Source: Mesorhizobium sp. J8 (lineage in GTDB: Bacteria > Pseudomonadota > Alphaproteobacteria > Rhizobiales > Rhizobiaceae). Taken from it: 64,000 nucleotides of DNA. Both the position numbers and the translations under genes were made by a program. The notes under the pieces were generated by a model. That model was not told where the DNA came from, searched no databases, and worked only from the letters and a program-made list of their open reading frames with translations. The DNA lies in the NCBI RefSeq assembly GCF_016591715.1, contig NZ_AP024109.1, positions 2,046,001 through 2,110,000 on the forward strand. The letters run 5' to 3'. Of this stretch, positions 62,240-64,000 are shown in pieces (position 1 is the first letter of the stretch; every line of letters starts with the position of its first letter).

Positions 62240-63400
62240 TCAGCGCTTGGCGCTGTCGAGCGTGGTCGAGGCGGTGCTGACCGGATCCGCTGCGGCGAAG
62301 GCCGCGTCGATCTGCTCGGGCGTGCGCTGTCCGGAGCGTTGCCAGGCGACATATTGCACGATGCCGAAAATGGCGCGCCGCGGCACCGTCTTCACCACCG
62401 GCATGCGGAACCCGTCGCGGAATTTCTCCCAGCGCGCGCCGAGCACGGCAACCATTTCCTCCACGGTCGGCGGCGTCGCCACATCGGCATAGGTAATCGT
62501 GACCTTGCCGGCGAGGGCTTTTTCGCGCGGTATCGGCACCGGGATCGAGGCAAGGTAGTCGGCCGGCACGTCGAGCAGCCCGCCGAAGGCCCATTGCCGG
62601 CGCAACTCGTCGGCGCTCATCGGCGCGACGCTGACATCGATGTCGTTGGGCGTGCCGGGCACGCGGTAGGGGCAGGAGAAATGGCCGCAATTGGCCTGCG
62701 CCGAGAACTGCCAGAGCGCATAACCCTGCCAGTTGCCCATCGGGAAATGCACGTCGATGTCCGGCTTGTAGCGCGCATACCACAGCGGCAGCCGCGACAG
62801 GAGCCGATACTGGTAGCGGTTGTCGGCGATATACTGGGCGGTCTTGCCGTTGACATAGAGCACCGGGAAGCGGCCGAGGCGGCGATGCACCTGGCGCACG
62901 AATTCCTCGGCGTCGTCCAGCGACATCCATTGCGTAGGGTCAATGCCTTCAATGTCCAGGGCCATCAGCTCATCCGGCGCCGGCTCGGCGAAATCGATGA
63001 AATTGTTGGCCTGCTCGACCGGGTTGCCGGGACGGGCCAGGTGATAGGCGCCCCATTTCAGGCCGAGCGCCTTCGCCACGACCTTGCGCGTCTGGAACAA
63101 TTCACGCGTCACCGCATAGCGCTTCCACTGCGCCTTGCAGAGTTTGACGTCCGCCTCTGCGCCGAAGCAGACATAGGGCGGCGGCAGCCCGTCGGACGCC
63201 TTGTTGATGAAGCCGGCGATGCGCTTGTCGGTGACGAGCTGCTGCCAGTCGATGGAATTGTATTCGTAGGCGTCGATCACCAGCGGGCGGTCGGCATTCT
63301 TCCACGGCTCGGAGAAATCCGAGGCCTGTGCCGCCGTGCCCAGCGCAATCGCCGTAGCGAGAAGCGCCAGGCGGCGAAGAGGGCGCGCCGGCTTTTTCAA
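62240..63400 (-). CDS. Exported GH25-type lysozyme-like glycosidase
   Basis: 386 residues. Signal peptide ends near ALGTAAQASD (about 26). GH25 features: VIDAYEYNSIDWQQL (first acidic strand), AGFINKASDGL, KWGAYHLARPGNPVEQANNF, LMALDIEGIDP (catalytic D-x-E), PVLYVNGKTAQYI and YALWQFSAQANCGHFSCPYR. Muramidase of the periplasm or secreted. The last 120 residues form an extra region of unknown function. Confidence 0.87.
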   Translation of the reverse strand: MKKPARPLRRLALLATAIALGTAAQASDFSEPWKNADRPLVIDAYEYNSIDWQQLVTDKRIAGFINKASDGLPPPYVCFGAEADVKLCKAQWKRYAVTRELFQTRKVVAKALGLKWGAYHLARPGNPVEQANNFIDFAEPAPDELMALDIEGIDPTQWMSLDDAEEFVRQVHRRLGRFPVLYVNGKTAQYIADNRYQYRLLSRLPLWYARYKPDIDVHFPMGNWQGYALWQFSAQANCGHFSCPYRVPGTPNDIDVSVAPMSADELRRQWAFGGLLDVPADYLASIPVPIPREKALAGKVTITYADVATPPTVEEMVAVLGARWEKFRDGFRMPVVKTVPRRAIFGIVQYVAWQRSGQRTPEQIDAAFAAADPVSTASTTLDSAKR

Positions 63401-63646
63401 TCAGGGTGTCCCCACTGACCAGTGAACGATCCTGAACCGCTATGGTTAAGGAATTGCTTTCAAAACATCGGCTTGCTTCGGTCCGCGTCGAAACGTCAAA
63501 AAAGTATCGGTCGGGTGGACAAGCCGTGGTGGCAGGCGCTTCAATTGCCGCCTAAGCTTTCAACCACGGTGGCCAGTGGGAAGACACGGACCCGCCTGAC
63601 GAAGCGCAGCAACCGGTCAAAAGACCGGACCCGCGCGGGGAGGAAA

Positions 63647-64000
63647 ATGAAGATGAATCCGGACCTGGAAGTCGTCCAGATCAGACAGGGAGAGTCGTTC
63701 AAGGCCTGGGCCCACGGCTACCCTTTCCGCACCGTGCGCTGGCACTTCCATCCCGAATACGAATTGCATCTGGTCGTCGCCACCACCGGCCGTTATTTCG
63801 TCGGCGACTTCATCGGCGAGTTCGAGCCGGGCAATCTCGTTCTCACCGGGCCCAACCTGCCGCACAACTGGGTCAGCGACGTGCCGCCGGGCGAGACCGT
63901 GCCGCTGCGCGGCCGTGTCGTGCAGTTCTCGGAGGAATTCATCGCCGGCGCTTCCGCCGCCTTGCCCGAACTTGCGGCCTGCGCCGGTATCCTCGAAACC
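63647..64000 (+). CDS. AraC-family regulator, N-terminal cupin part, 3'-truncated by window end
   Basis: 118 residues are visible and the frame runs off the window. GGAGG lies three bases before the ATG and nine before a second ATG (63653). The opening FRTVRWHFHPEYELHLVVATTGRYFVGDFIGEFEPGNLVLTGPNLPHNWVSD is the AraC-type cupin sensor, with the HPEYE and PHNW metal or ligand residues. The helix-turn-helix half lies outside. A CCGGTC-AAAA-GACCGG hairpin (63613-63628) lies just before the ribosome-binding site. Confidence 0.85.
   Translation, partial: MKMNPDLEVVQIRQGESFKAWAHGYPFRTVRWHFHPEYELHLVVATTGRYFVGDFIGEFEPGNLVLTGPNLPHNWVSDVPPGETVPLRGRVVQFSEEFIAGASAALPELAACAGILET

Overview
The window reads as a chromosomal segment of a high-GC alphaproteobacterium of the Rhizobiales, most likely Mesorhizobium or a close Phyllobacteriaceae relative. 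Pointers are an F0 operon with separate b and b' subunits, a BacA-type transporter, a BioR regulator with TTATCTATAA boxes, a GTTC-N7-GTTC LexA-type box, and several families of palindromic intergenic repeats typical of rhizobia. Genus is inference; no rRNA or tRNA gene was seen.

Layout. 1-14.7 kb: catabolic and transport genes. A truncated FAD amine oxidase gene leads into a complete PotABCD-like ABC transporter with an XRE-cupin regulator. A divergent GntR gene and a second complete PotABCD-like transporter follow, running into gamma-glutamyltransferase, an oxalyl-CoA-synthetase-like ligase and a ketopantoate-reductase-like gene. This suggests uptake and breakdown of polyamines or gamma-glutamylated amines. 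14.8-17.3 kb: small accessory genes (2'-5' RNA ligase with a LexA-type box, NTF2-like protein, ArsR/AHSA1 pair, Spx/ArsC-like protein). 17.3-18.8 kb: an intact IS110-family element inserted into a palindromic repeat, with a recognisable bridge-RNA region. 18.8-31.8 kb: aminopeptidase, LysR genes, MFS exporters, BacA, polysaccharide deacetylase, YfgM-like protein and Der GTPase, cell-wall hydrolase. 32.0-34.7 kb: atpI-B-E-b'-b, ending in a terminator. 35.1-43.3 kb: housekeeping genes (rnhB, radical SAM protein, moaB, ispE, S49 peptidase, methyltransferase, polyprenyl synthase). 43.4-45.4 kb: bioR and bioY. 45.6-52.8 kb: TPR protein, GNAT enzyme, glyQ and glyS, separated by a DUF4328 gene and a DUF559 nuclease gene sitting in the loop of a palindromic repeat. 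52.9-64 kb: an acidic disordered protein, exported small proteins, Sua5/TsaC, a D-2-hydroxyacid dehydrogenase, ubiA, a LysR/PhyH pair, purD, a GH25 lysozyme and the start of an AraC regulator.

The observations most worth following are: (1) the IS110 element, whose 5' non-coding end carries four short segments matching target and donor ends in the order and polarity expected of a bridge RNA; (2) the DUF559 gene framed by inverted arms of a palindromic repeat family, resembling a nuclease-carrying version of an otherwise gene-less element; (3) ispE, which has no ATG, GTG or TTG that would preserve its N-terminal motif; (4) a palindromic repeat read through as the N-terminus of a PotA-like ATPase. 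Several repressor operators (BioR, LexA, ArsR, GntR, LysR types) can also be placed to the base.
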